Of a stretch of 48,350 nt of DNA, positions 32,836-41,436 are shown piece after piece. The stretch is taken from NCBI GenBank assembly GCA_002410555.1, contig DHSR01000036.1, positions 48,860 to 97,209 on the forward strand, given 5' to 3'. Positions within the stretch are counted from its first letter, which is position 1, and the number at the start of each line of letters is the position of its first letter. The position numbers and the translations under genes were made by a program. The notes under the pieces were generated by a model. That model was given only the letters and a program-made list of their open reading frames with translations, was not told the origin of the DNA and did no database searches. This stretch comes from Bacteroidales bacterium UBA5281. Lineage in GTDB: Bacteria; Bacteroidota; Bacteroidia; Bacteroidales; Lentimicrobiaceae.

Positions 32836-35514
32836 TCAAATAAAAATGCTCGTGTCAATTTTTTTCGAGTCAAACCCATATTCAGGCGTATAGCATAGAT
32901 TCCAATTTGATAAGTATTTAAACCCAAATTTTTCTTTTTCGGGGTCAAGATAAGTTGAAATTGCATCCAATTGTTTTTTATACAATGAGATGCAGAATTG
33001 GGAAATAACACTCCCAATTTTCTTTAATTCAATTTGTTTTAAAATGAAGTCACCAAACTCACAGCTTATCAATTTTTCATAAAATTCAAAGACTTTAACG
33101 CCATCCACGCTTTTTTCATCCGCAGTTAATATGTCCATTTTGCTTAAAATTGAGATGTTTTCAAAAAAGCAAACGGGAATATTAATCGGAATAAATAATT
33201 GTTGACTACCATTGTCTTCAATCAACTTAAACTCGTCATTTAATTTTGAAAAGTTAAAATCTTTAAAATACTGGTAATAATGGCCGGCTGCGAATAGATG
33301 GCTTCCCATTTTTTTCCGTTTTTCTTCAAATACCTTTTCATACAAGGTATGAAATTGTTTTTTCGCTAAAATCTCCTTGTATTCATCAAAAACCTTTCTA
33401 TCCGTTTGTTGTACCTTATAACGAAAGTCAGATCCATATATAATACTTGTTTTGTCACAATCAAATAAATAAACAATACAATTGCTCTTGGAAGAATTCC
33501 GATTAATCCGGCCAGCTAGTTGTTCGTCACTGTCAATGAGCGAACGATCTTTAAATCCCATATCCATATCAATGTCAACTCCAGCTTCAACTACCTGAGT
33601 TGATATCACAATTAATTTTTGATATTCACCTTCTTTAATTGAATTGATAATTTGCCTTCTCCTGAATTCTAAAATATCACCGGAAAGCAGAACGATTTCG
33701 TAATTCTTAAATCGTTCATCTTCATTAATCGTGGAAAAGAATAGTGAAGCCGTTTTCTTGGTTATAAATTCGATAAGGATTTTTACGCTAACTTGATGTG
33801 ATTTAGCATATTGGTCTGATTTTTCAATCATAAAATCAGATAATTCAGAAAGATATTTTTTCTTCTCCTCCTCATTATTGGGCTTCTCCATCTCAAGTAA
33901 GGTGAAATCGAAAGAAACTCTGCCTGCAAAATTAGGATTACTGAAATATTGATCGCGATTTGTTATTAATGATACGAAAGTCCCACGAAGTTCTTCATGA
34001 AGCGCATCGATTTTTGGAAGGGTAGCTGACATAATTAAAATGCGCATATTAAATAAATCTGCATAATTAGCCAAGAAATAGACGATCTTATCCCAATGTT
34101 CTGGATTATATGTTTGGATTTCATCAATGACTATAACAGAATTACATAACCGATGCAATAAATAGTTGCTTTCTTTTTCATTTCCTTTTAAAATATCGAA
34201 AAAGCGGACATGCGACAAAAGCGTAATTGGGTAATTAACAAACAGATTATCAATGAATAGTCTTTTTTCATCTCCATAAGCACCATCCTCCTTTTCATGA
34301 AATCCAGCTTTTGAGTGAAGTTGTACGATAGAATTATTGTCTATATCTAAGGTTTTCTTGATTGACTTAAATGTCTGCGTGATTAAAGTTGTAAATGGGA
34401 AAACGTAGAATATTTTATTTAGTGAATTGTCAATTTCAAGCAGTTCAGTTGCGAATGCAAGAGACAAGTTCGTTTTTCCAGAACCGGTAGATGCTTCAAG
34501 GTAAAAACATCTTTTTTTAGCATTTTCCCGTAGTTTGAAAATCATTTCGGCAGTAAGCTTTTGACGGAGGATATTTAGATTCTCATTATTTTGCTTTTCT
34601 ATTTGTGAGAAAGGAATAGAATGGTAATGTCCGATATTAGAATATAAATTTTTGTTGTAAGGAAGTACTGTTTTAAAATTTCTAATAAGTACTACCTTTT
34701 GCTCATTGCTTAATATCCCAAATTCGTTAATTTCTGTATTATTCATGAAATGATTGGTCGCATAAAAATCGGAAGCTGTCAGCAGCGAGTAAAGCAGTTT
34801 TGTTAATACAAATAAATTAAAATAGGCTTCTGTACTATTAACCAAGTCTCCAAATTCGTTAAAAATATCATTTACTCCAAGATAAAAACTTGAACAGAAT
34901 TCTTTTTCTAAAACAATGCGGTATTTTTCAAGAAATGAATAGCAGTCGTCAATTTGGTTTATGTCAAATTGTAATATGAAATTGATTTTAGGATTATGGT
35001 GCTTAATTATCGGTGTTGCGAAAAGCAAAATCAAGAAATATAAAATAAGTTTCTCATCCTCATTAAAGCTATTGTTCTCTGTGATGTTTTTGAAAAATAA
35101 ATTTGAATACAGGTAAGAACCAAGTAAGGAGTGGTTGGACTGAATGGATAGTTTTTTGTCGGACTCGAGTAAATCATTCTCCATCTTTAAAACCTGGAAA
35201 TTTGGATTTATCTTTCCCATATCGTGGAAAACAATCGCTGCAATAAAAGCTTCTTTAATTTGGTTACCAAATTCTAATTTATGCTCTACGGGAAATCGAT
35301 CCATAAGCACTTCGATTTGCGAATCAATTAATTTCTCAATCCCATGAGCCTCTATCAAATTCAAACAATATCTCGAAACTAATTCAGAATGTTCAACAAG
35401 TAATTCTTTTACCTTTTTATCATTGGATAAATGGGCAAAATAGGTAGAGTGCCGCTCATCAAAAATATGCAGCAAACTCTGAGTGTATGTCTTAAAATAA
35501 TTGAATGTTCTCAT
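32836..35514 (-). CDS. cas3: Cas3 HD nuclease-helicase (type I-B)
   Basis: The 892-residue protein has an N-terminal HD domain with His97-Asp98 (VFHDMGKINP), His128 (NHSLLG), the His172-His173 pair and Asp249 (TASDF). An SF2 helicase follows: Walker A ASTGSGKT (341-348), DEIQ (464-467), SATLPK (496-501), and the late helicase motif GRINRNSSKS. It is recruited to Cascade-bound DNA and degrades the target strand. All key residues are present, so interference should be functional. Its start overlaps the cas5 stop by 23 bases, indicating translational coupling. Confidence 0.97.
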   Translation of the reverse strand: MRTFNYFKTYTQSLLHIFDERHSTYFAHLSNDKKVKELLVEHSELVSRYCLNLIEAHGIEKLIDSQIEVLMDRFPVEHKLEFGNQIKEAFIAAIVFHDMGKINPNFQVLKMENDLLESDKKLSIQSNHSLLGSYLYSNLFFKNITENNSFNEDEKLILYFLILLFATPIIKHHNPKINFILQFDINQIDDCYSFLEKYRIVLEKEFCSSFYLGVNDIFNEFGDLVNSTEAYFNLFVLTKLLYSLLTASDFYATNHFMNNTEINEFGILSNEQKVVLIRNFKTVLPYNKNLYSNIGHYHSIPFSQIEKQNNENLNILRQKLTAEMIFKLRENAKKRCFYLEASTGSGKTNLSLAFATELLEIDNSLNKIFYVFPFTTLITQTFKSIKKTLDIDNNSIVQLHSKAGFHEKEDGAYGDEKRLFIDNLFVNYPITLLSHVRFFDILKGNEKESNYLLHRLCNSVIVIDEIQTYNPEHWDKIVYFLANYADLFNMRILIMSATLPKIDALHEELRGTFVSLITNRDQYFSNPNFAGRVSFDFTLLEMEKPNNEEEKKKYLSELSDFMIEKSDQYAKSHQVSVKILIEFITKKTASLFFSTINEDERFKNYEIVLLSGDILEFRRRQIINSIKEGEYQKLIVISTQVVEAGVDIDMDMGFKDRSLIDSDEQLAGRINRNSSKSNCIVYLFDCDKTSIIYGSDFRYKVQQTDRKVFDEYKEILAKKQFHTLYEKVFEEKRKKMGSHLFAAGHYYQYFKDFNFSKLNDEFKLIEDNGSQQLFIPINIPVCFFENISILSKMDILTADEKSVDGVKVFEFYEKLISCEFGDFILKQIELKKIGSVISQFCISLYKKQLDAISTYLDPEKEKFGFKYLSNWNLCYTPEYGFDSKKIDTSIFI

Positions 35515-36286
35515 TGCTTGACAATTTCAAAATCGGATAGGAGTCGGGAAGTGTAAAATCTTGTTTTAGGTCCCAGTTGGTGAATGCAAAATCTTTGTAT
35601 TCATACTGAAATAGAGGTGATTCAATATAACCTACAGGCAATCGTTCAAAATACAAATATTTATTCCCACTTGTAGATAAAACGCCCGGACGAAAACGTG
35701 ATTTAACTTTTCCATCTTTTACCATTTCTTCTTTTATGAATATGCTGTTAATTTGAAAGTTTCCATCAGGAGAAAATAGCGCTGATTCATATTCAGTAAA
35801 ATTATCCCACCAAAGAGAGAATTCGTTTTTACCCAAATATGGCAAATATTCTGCTTTGTTTTCTTTTAGGTAGCTGAATAGTTTAGATTCAATTTCATTC
35901 TCTGTGTCAATCATAATCCAACACTTGTATGCGGGGGCGACTAAGGCTTGTTCTGTTATCATCAGGTTTCCGCCTTCTTCTTCACTTGCCAACCCTGTTG
36001 TGTTGTTATATTTAATTATAGTTTTTGAAAAATTTCCATTTTCATGGTACGTTTTTCCATTTTCTTCAAGGGGAGCAATCGCAATTTTTAATCCTTTGAG
36101 TTTCCTGTAATATTCGGGCATCTCGCCATACTTCTGAAACCCTCTTTCACCTAAAATTGCACCTAAAATCCCCAAAAAAGATGGTTTATGGAGCATATTA
36201 AAAGTTAAATAAATCGGATCATTTGTATCTGGTTTCTTAAAAAAACCAAAGTCAGATTTTATATTGATTGATATGATCTTTTTCAT
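35492..36286 (-). CDS. cas5: Cascade subunit Cas5 (type I-B)
   Basis: The 264-residue protein has the Cas5 N-terminal strand and insertion typical of I-B: MKKIISINIKSDFGFFKKPD, then FNMLHKPSFLGILGAILGER. In the centre it has LMITEQALVAPAYKCWIMID. Cas5 caps the crRNA 5' handle in Cascade and contacts Cas8 and the first Cas7. It follows cas7 after a 54-base gap that contains a strong hairpin, and it overlaps the start of cas3. Assignment rests on the N-terminal pattern and operon position. Confidence 0.93.
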   Translation of the reverse strand: MKKIISINIKSDFGFFKKPDTNDPIYLTFNMLHKPSFLGILGAILGERGFQKYGEMPEYYRKLKGLKIAIAPLEENGKTYHENGNFSKTIIKYNNTTGLASEEEGGNLMITEQALVAPAYKCWIMIDTENEIESKLFSYLKENKAEYLPYLGKNEFSLWWDNFTEYESALFSPDGNFQINSIFIKEEMVKDGKVKSRFRPGVLSTSGNKYLYFERLPVGYIESPLFQYEYKDFAFTNWDLKQDFTLPDSYPILKLSSNENIQLF

Positions 36287-36301
36287 ATTAAGGAGGGTTT
36301 A

Positions 36302-36334
36302 AAACCTGACAGGTACATAGTACCTGCCAGGTTT
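36302..36334 (-). promoter_or_regulatory. Strong hairpin between cas7 and cas5
   Basis: AAACCTGACAGGTAC (36302-36316) pairs with GTACCTGCCAGGTTT (36320-36334) around a 3-base loop, with one mismatch in 15. Read in the direction of the operon it follows the cas7 stop and is followed by a TTTT run, so it can act as a partial terminator or as an mRNA 3'-end stabiliser. Confidence 0.7.
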
Positions 36335-36340
36335 AGTTGT

Positions 36341-37273
36341 TTATAGGTTTGAAATTACAGCCCCGTCAGGAACCTTATTCAAACTGATTGATGATTGATT
36401 TAAAAAGATTTCAATGGAGTCAATTTCTTTTGAATTTGCTTCAATTACCATTTTAAGTTCACCCATATCCAATTGAACCTTGCTGTCTTTCTTCTCCTTT
36501 TCTAATTTCATCAATTGTGTAAAATTGGGCAATACAAGTTTGGAGTTTTCCTTTAGGGTAACCCATACCAGTAATTCATTTTCGCATCCTGCTTTTGCAG
36601 CAGAATCGTAATAAGTAACTCCTTTTTGCAATGCTTCTTTTAGTTTGTCAATATCTCCTGAAGTGAGTTCTTTGGCACCACTCCCGGCTAAACTTACAAT
36701 TTCATCAATATTCTTAGGGTTAATTGAAAAGTGATGCAAGTAGTGCCCTTCATGCAGTTTTGTTTGCCGTCCCAGAGTTGTTGCGGTATTATCCTCGCTT
36801 TTTTCATTCGGATTTCTGAAAGGAGACATAATCTGCTCAGAATAGAAGTTGTTCTCATGCCAGATATTAACACCATGTGTAATTTGAACAGGGCCATGCA
36901 CTGAAATTGCAACATTATTTGTCTTCGATTTCTTTGCAAATGTTGCTCCAAATAATCGAATATCTATACAACTTAAGAGGTCTTTTGCAACTACTTTTCT
37001 GTCTTTTTCGTCCTTATTTTCAGGGAATGCATTGGCATATGCGTCATCCAAACTAAATGGGACAAACTCTTCGTTAAATCTCTTGAAATAAAATACTTTC
37101 TCGGAAGTGTAATTTTCCTTTAGGAAATTCTTAACTGCATATTTTAGTGCCTTATCCGTTGCATAAACAACGCCATTGGGCAGGGTTCGTGGTTGTCCTG
37201 AAAAATCAGCATTGTAGTTCGCATTTACAGCTTTGATAATTGCTGCACCAAAAATTCTTTTTGAATAAGTCAT
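36341..37273 (-). CDS. cas7: Cascade backbone Cas7 (Csh2 type, I-B)
   Basis: The 310-residue protein follows the Csh2 pattern: RIFGAAIIKAVNANYNADFS, GQPRTLPNGVVYATDKALKY, then DIRLFGATFAKKSK, ISVHGPVQITHGVNIW and an ending rich in ELKMVIEANSKEIDS. Cas7 polymerises along the crRNA spacer and is needed in several copies per complex. It starts 21 bases after the cas8b stop, and the hairpin right after its own stop may raise its level relative to cas5 and cas3. Confidence 0.95.
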   Translation of the reverse strand: MTYSKRIFGAAIIKAVNANYNADFSGQPRTLPNGVVYATDKALKYAVKNFLKENYTSEKVFYFKRFNEEFVPFSLDDAYANAFPENKDEKDRKVVAKDLLSCIDIRLFGATFAKKSKTNNVAISVHGPVQITHGVNIWHENNFYSEQIMSPFRNPNEKSEDNTATTLGRQTKLHEGHYLHHFSINPKNIDEIVSLAGSGAKELTSGDIDKLKEALQKGVTYYDSAAKAGCENELLVWVTLKENSKLVLPNFTQLMKLEKEKKDSKVQLDMGELKMVIEANSKEIDSIEIFLNQSSISLNKVPDGAVISNL

Positions 37274-37294
37274 GTTTTTGTATTTTTAGGGTTA

Positions 37295-39145
37295 TTATTT
37301 TTCTTTCTTGAAAATGGATTCCGAGAAGTATCCGGCCAAAATCATTGGTAAATGATCTTTCATATTTGGGTTACTTGGTGAAAATCCCATGATTTCACTA
37401 AATATTTTGTCAAACTCATATTTAGTTGGATACAAAGCAAACTTATATTTGTACATATTAAAGGTGTTTGCAATGGCCTGTTTAAAAAGCGCGGCTTCCG
37501 TCTTTTGCAGAAAAGGTTCCAGTAAGGCATGAGATCGGTTTGCAGATTCGCTTTGAATTAATAATCTCCATATAATTTGACCTGATGCAAAAGCAAATTC
37601 GTCATCGGTCTCGATGTGGAATGATTCGGTTTGGGCAATTTCCCTAACCTTCGTTTGTAATTCAATAGTTTTGTTTGCCATATTATTTGATTTAGGGTTG
37701 TGGTCAAAAAGATTTTGTAAGCCAAACCAAAGACTTATTATTTTTCGGATATGTGCTGTTTTTTTGAATTCTTCATCGTGTCTGAGATTATCCATGATGG
37801 AATCACGAGCCATTTCATCTATCATCGTCATAGTTATTTCGTGCTGCATGGACTTGTAGATGAAATTGTACCATGATTTCCTGTATTTATTTAGAAGATT
37901 ATAAATGGTGTCAGTTAGACCGTAATCAGGCTTTATCTCAAGTTCGTCAAAATATTTAATCCATAATGTCCCAGCTTTTGTCTCCTGAATCAATTGGTTG
38001 TTAAAAAAAGCATTAACAACATTGATTTGAAAATCGAAAACGTTGTTATCGTTGCTTTTGAAATAAATTTTTGGCTCAACTCCAAATAACTCTTTGATGA
38101 AAAAATCCTCTCCGCTTATATCCTTCAAGGTATATCTGAATAATGGGACAAAATCTAAATCGATAATTTTTCCTCTTGAGATAAATAAGAGATAAAAATT
38201 TTGAAGATTACTCTGTCGATTGTTGAGAAGTGACTTTACAATTTCAGAATAACCTGTAACTCCGTCATTGTTGAATAATTTCAGCATTTCGGAATTGAGG
38301 TTTGCTTCATCCTTATCTACAAAAATCGGCAAAGGATTCGGCAATTGTTTATTTCCGCTCAATTGGTAAAATTTCCAAATTAATTGTGCTTTTGCTCCAT
38401 CAATTCGAAAATTGTATTTGAAGCTTGCAGACTGATGTTGCAAAAAGAGTTTTTTGTCATTGAAAGAGCTTAGACTATCACTGATTCCAAAAATAGTTTC
38501 ATTAAATACCTTGTTATAGTCGGATTTGTTAAATACATTCTGGCCAAGATACTTCTGGTAAGGTTGCTTGAATTCCTCCAATGACAACGATTTAAGGAAA
38601 AATACTATGGTATAGGAATCCTTCAGGTTGTCGTAATCAAGTGCTTCCAATAAATCCCAAAAATTTACCCCTAAATACCTTTTAAAACCTTCAAATTTGA
38701 CTTTTTGATCGCCTTCTTCAATAAAATCTTCTGCTTTGTTAAAGTATTGCTTATTGAGTTCATTCAGAATACCCTCTTTACCAATAGTCCCGATGTTTTT
38801 ATCAACAATTTTCTTTGTAAAACCTAACGCAAAGGGAGAACAGGTTACATTGAAAATTTTCTTATTAGGATTAAATATTTTTGCAGCAGACACTGGTTTT
38901 GATGCCTGCAAAATCATTTTACATTCGTTGAAAAACGGCGTTATTTCGTCCTTTTGTTTATAAAGGCCAAAATCTTCTTTTAGAAGAACCCCTTCTTCAT
39001 CTATATTCTTTAAGACAAATTCCCCATCTACAAGAGCAATGTCCAAAGCTACATAGAGACCTTCTTTAAGTTTGGCACCATCTTCAAATAAGTCAGGTGC
39101 TTGCTCTTCGATAATTTCAACAAAATTGCAAAGTTCATTTATCAT
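37295..39145 (-). CDS. cas8b: Cascade large subunit Cas8b (Csh1/TM1802-like)
   Basis: The 616-residue protein is identified by position (before cas7/Csh2) and by Csh1-like features: YKQKDEITPFFNECKMILQA, KIFNVTCSPFALGFTKK, and near the C-terminus FNMYKYKFALYPTKYEFDKI and MILAGYFSESIFKKEK. The subunit recognises the PAM and loads Cas3. With the CCN flank inferred from the array, this protein should read a 5'-CC dinucleotide. No small-subunit gene is visible, as usual for I-B, where an internal start of cas8b can supply it. Confidence 0.88.
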   Translation of the reverse strand: MINELCNFVEIIEEQAPDLFEDGAKLKEGLYVALDIALVDGEFVLKNIDEEGVLLKEDFGLYKQKDEITPFFNECKMILQASKPVSAAKIFNPNKKIFNVTCSPFALGFTKKIVDKNIGTIGKEGILNELNKQYFNKAEDFIEEGDQKVKFEGFKRYLGVNFWDLLEALDYDNLKDSYTIVFFLKSLSLEEFKQPYQKYLGQNVFNKSDYNKVFNETIFGISDSLSSFNDKKLFLQHQSASFKYNFRIDGAKAQLIWKFYQLSGNKQLPNPLPIFVDKDEANLNSEMLKLFNNDGVTGYSEIVKSLLNNRQSNLQNFYLLFISRGKIIDLDFVPLFRYTLKDISGEDFFIKELFGVEPKIYFKSNDNNVFDFQINVVNAFFNNQLIQETKAGTLWIKYFDELEIKPDYGLTDTIYNLLNKYRKSWYNFIYKSMQHEITMTMIDEMARDSIMDNLRHDEEFKKTAHIRKIISLWFGLQNLFDHNPKSNNMANKTIELQTKVREIAQTESFHIETDDEFAFASGQIIWRLLIQSESANRSHALLEPFLQKTEAALFKQAIANTFNMYKYKFALYPTKYEFDKIFSEIMGFSPSNPNMKDHLPMILAGYFSESIFKKEK

Positions 39146-39223
39146 TATGGTTGAATATTAAAAATGTTTCTTAATTACTATATTTTGACTTCCCCTTCCA
39201 ACCCCACAAATCTACCCCCCATC

Positions 39224-39438
39224 TCTGACATCTTCTGTCAAAAATAAAAAACTTTCATTTATCTTTCATCTTTCTGCTCAAAATCTTTTAAACGCTCCAT
39301 GCCCCGGCTGATTTTCTGCCCCATAAACTCCCTGAGTTCAGTGGGTTCCATCCATTCAATATCATCCATCAGTCCGGCGGCGAAGCGACCAATGCCTTCG
39401 TAGCTGCATACTTCGGTTTCAAGCTACCAGCAATTGCC
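39224..39438 (-). pseudogene. Truncated duplicate of the 3' end of the WYL regulator gene
   Basis: These 215 bases match 40472-40686 with about ten differences by eye, covering the last ~55 codons of the WYL gene and ~35 bases after its stop. The frame reads CSYEGIGRFAAGLMDDIEWM, as in the intact gene, but a TAG replaces a leucine codon (TGG TAG CTT for TGG CTG CTC) near its upstream end. With the intact copy it forms a direct repeat around the HIRAN gene and the ORF at 39610. Confidence 0.85.
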
Positions 39439-39609
39439 TTCACATAGTAAATCATTTTCATATCGTTGTTTATCAATCCTATTTTATTACAAACTGTATC
39501 ATTGAAACCACTCATTTCTTTCGTCCATATGTTGAAGACATTCTGTAAAAGTCCCGCTAAGAATAGTCATCCATTGGTCGTTATGGCGTTGCCAGTCGAG
39601 TGTGCATTC

Positions 39610-40002
39610 TTAGGGATATATTGTGATCCGGGCGTATTTGAATTCAGCATACCAGCCATCAATTAGTGGCATGATAAATTTGTTTTTCGGATCATTCCAG
39701 CCAAACTGTTCAATGAGTTGAAAAAAGTAAACACGCCCTGCCCTTAGTTCGAAACGATTTATACTTTTCGATAACTTTTGTGAATTTTCAATAAAAGATT
39801 CCACTTCTTTTATTATTTTCATTTTCTTTGAATTATCCAATTTCTGAGGCTTTGGATTTCCATTAACCCATACATTTCTTTTCATATACGTGAATTTTTC
39901 CGAAAAATAATCAATATCAAAACTGCCTGTGTCAGCAAAAGTGTCGCCAGTTGGCCTAGTCAACCATTCATAGTCAACTTTATATTGTGGGTTTAGTCTC
40001 AC
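39610..40002 (-). CDS. Small ORF of unknown function, possibly a truncated gene
   Basis: The 130-residue product starts MRLNPQYKVDYEWLTRPTGD, continues TFADTGSFDIDYFSEKF, and ends KNKFIMPLIDGWYAEFKYAR ITIYP. After its TAA the same frame continues for about 36 residues that look protein-like (ECTLDWQRHNDQWMTILSGT), then meets further stops. It runs in phase into the WYL gene remnant, so it may be a decayed longer gene. The TGDTFADTG segment distantly recalls the TGNPFVDTG start of Cst1-type Cas8 proteins. That resemblance is weak, so I give no function. It lies 24 bases after the HIRAN gene. Confidence 0.5.
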   Translation of the reverse strand: MRLNPQYKVDYEWLTRPTGDTFADTGSFDIDYFSEKFTYMKRNVWVNGNPKPQKLDNSKKMKIIKEVESFIENSQKLSKSINRFELRAGRVYFFQLIEQFGWNDPKNKFIMPLIDGWYAEFKYARITIYP

Positions 40003-40026
40003 TATTTTATTCCCTTATCAATATTA

Positions 40027-40434
40027 TTATTTGATTTTAATTCCCATCCTCACCTCCACCCAGACCCTTTCCCATGGCTCTGCATCAGGGTCAAGGTCGG
40101 TTATTGTGGCAGTTACCGGGGCATTCTGGTCTAATAACCTGCTTATGGTACTATTTTCAACACGGGGTAAATATCCGATTTTAATCTCACCATAATGCAA
40201 AGCAATAGCTGAGGCATCAAATTTATTATCTGGTTCACGTACAAGCAGTAATGCATCGCCTGTTTGCATTAGGTGCTCGATACTTTCACCCTTATAGTAT
40301 TTGTATCCGGCAACAGGCATTTCGCCTAATACATAATTTGCTTTGTTAGGCATAGCAATTAACTGGTGGGTTGGCCCCGAAATTATTCCTGCCAGACCCA
40401 GTGCTATACTCTTTATAAATTGTGATCTGTTCAT
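40027..40434 (-). CDS. HIRAN-domain protein with N-terminal hydrophobic segment
   Basis: Starting at 40434 (rather than 40479) gives 135 residues: MNRSQFIKSIALGLAGIISG, a signal or anchor segment, then a HIRAN domain (about 40-112: VAGYKYYKGESIEHLMQTGD, PDNKFDASAIALHYGEIKIG and YLPRVENSTISRLL). HIRAN domains bind 3' DNA ends or stalled forks in HLTF/Rad5-like proteins. The stand-alone bacterial form with a hydrophobic N-terminus is common in Bacteroidota but has no assigned role known to me. It is inside the cas operon between the WYL regulator and cas8b, within a segment bounded by 215-bp direct repeats, so it may be a passenger. Confidence 0.85.
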   Translation of the reverse strand: MNRSQFIKSIALGLAGIISGPTHQLIAMPNKANYVLGEMPVAGYKYYKGESIEHLMQTGDALLLVREPDNKFDASAIALHYGEIKIGYLPRVENSTISRLLDQNAPVTATITDLDPDAEPWERVWVEVRMGIKIK

Positions 40435-40471
40435 GCTAAAAACTTTGACAAGAGCAAAATAACAAACCATT

Positions 40472-40686
40472 TCTGACATCTTCTGTCAAAAATAAAAAAC
40501 TTTCATTTATCTTTTATCTTTCTGCTCAAAATCTTTTAAACGCTCCATGCTTCGGCTGATTTTCTGTTCCATAAACTCCCTGAGTTCAGTGGGTTCCATC
40601 CATTCAATATCATCCATCAGTCCGGCGGCGAAGCGGCCAATGCCTTCGTAGCTGCATACTTCGGTTTCGAGCAGCCAGTAATTGCC
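40472..40686 (-). repeat. Direct repeat copy 2 (3' end of intact WYL gene)
   Basis: This is the partner of 39224-39438: about 95% identical by eye and in the same orientation. The 1,033 bases between the copies carry the HIRAN gene and the 130-residue ORF. Confidence 0.85.
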
Positions 40687-41436
40687 GCCACAGTGCGAGA
40701 GGTATTTTTCCGAAAGTGGATATTCCTCTTGGAGCAGGTTGGCGGCCCGCAGACCAAGTTTGAGTTTTATGAGCAAATGCTGATCGCTGCTTATCCTGAA
40801 AATATCTATCCGGCCTTCGGTATGCTTATCGCCATTTTGCCAGTCTTCGGCTAATATTTCCACATCGGTTATGCGCGAAATCTTATATAACTTGTTGCGT
40901 CCGCTCTGGGGTTCAAATGCCCACAACTGAATATAGTTGGTGGTAAAGCGGAACGGCTCCACCAGACGGTCGCTCACTTTATTGCTGTTGGCAGAACTAT
41001 AACCTTTTAAAATCACCTGTTTTTGCTCCTCAATGGCCTGGGTCAGGCGGTTGATGTTGATGCTGTTCTTGCCTTTTACCACCGTTTCGGCCAGAATTTT
41101 ATAATCATAAACGGTATAGAGTTTCTTTTTGAGGTTTTGCTTTATCAGGTTGTTCTCATCAATGCTTTCGATGGCCGATTTAAGGATATAGGCTTCCTCT
41201 TCGGTAAAGTGGACCAGGCTGCTGATGTCTTTAAAATAGGGGGATGACTTATCAATACGGTAGTAACCGTCCACTTTTTTAATCACAAAACCGGCTTCAC
41301 GGAAAGTATCAATATAGCGGTAAATGGTCCGCCCGGTAGTGTCGAACCTTTCGGCAATCTGTGCTAATGTAAGGCTATGATTCCCGGTCAATATCATCAT
41401 TAGCCGCAGTTGCCGGTCGAGCTTAGGCTGATCCAT
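40507..41436 (-). CDS. WYL-domain transcriptional regulator of the cas operon
   Basis: The 309-residue protein has an N-terminal winged helix (about 5-60: LMMILTGNHSLTLAQIAERF then DTTGRTIYRYIDTFREAGF). A helical linker leads to a WYL domain (about 150-290: LVEPFRFTTNYIQLWAFEPQ, KLYKISRITDVEIL) and a WCX-like end (LRAANLLQEEYPLSEKYL). WYL regulators sense nucleic acid or nucleotide ligands and often control CRISPR or other defence genes. Its ATG overlaps the cas6 stop (TAATG), so both are translated together. It therefore likely regulates its own operon. Confidence 0.93.
   Translation of the reverse strand: MDQPKLDRQLRLMMILTGNHSLTLAQIAERFDTTGRTIYRYIDTFREAGFVIKKVDGYYRIDKSSPYFKDISSLVHFTEEEAYILKSAIESIDENNLIKQNLKKKLYTVYDYKILAETVVKGKNSININRLTQAIEEQKQVILKGYSSANSNKVSDRLVEPFRFTTNYIQLWAFEPQSGRNKLYKISRITDVEILAEDWQNGDKHTEGRIDIFRISSDQHLLIKLKLGLRAANLLQEEYPLSEKYLSHCGGNYWLLETEVCSYEGIGRFAAGLMDDIEWMEPTELREFMEQKISRSMERLKDFEQKDKR

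Noticed and set aside
32745..33017. N-terminal extension of the cysteine-rich protein to a start at 33017
   Set aside because: It would overlap the last 180 bases of cas3 and translate the ACAGG repeat; the ATG at 32744 lies in the gap between genes.
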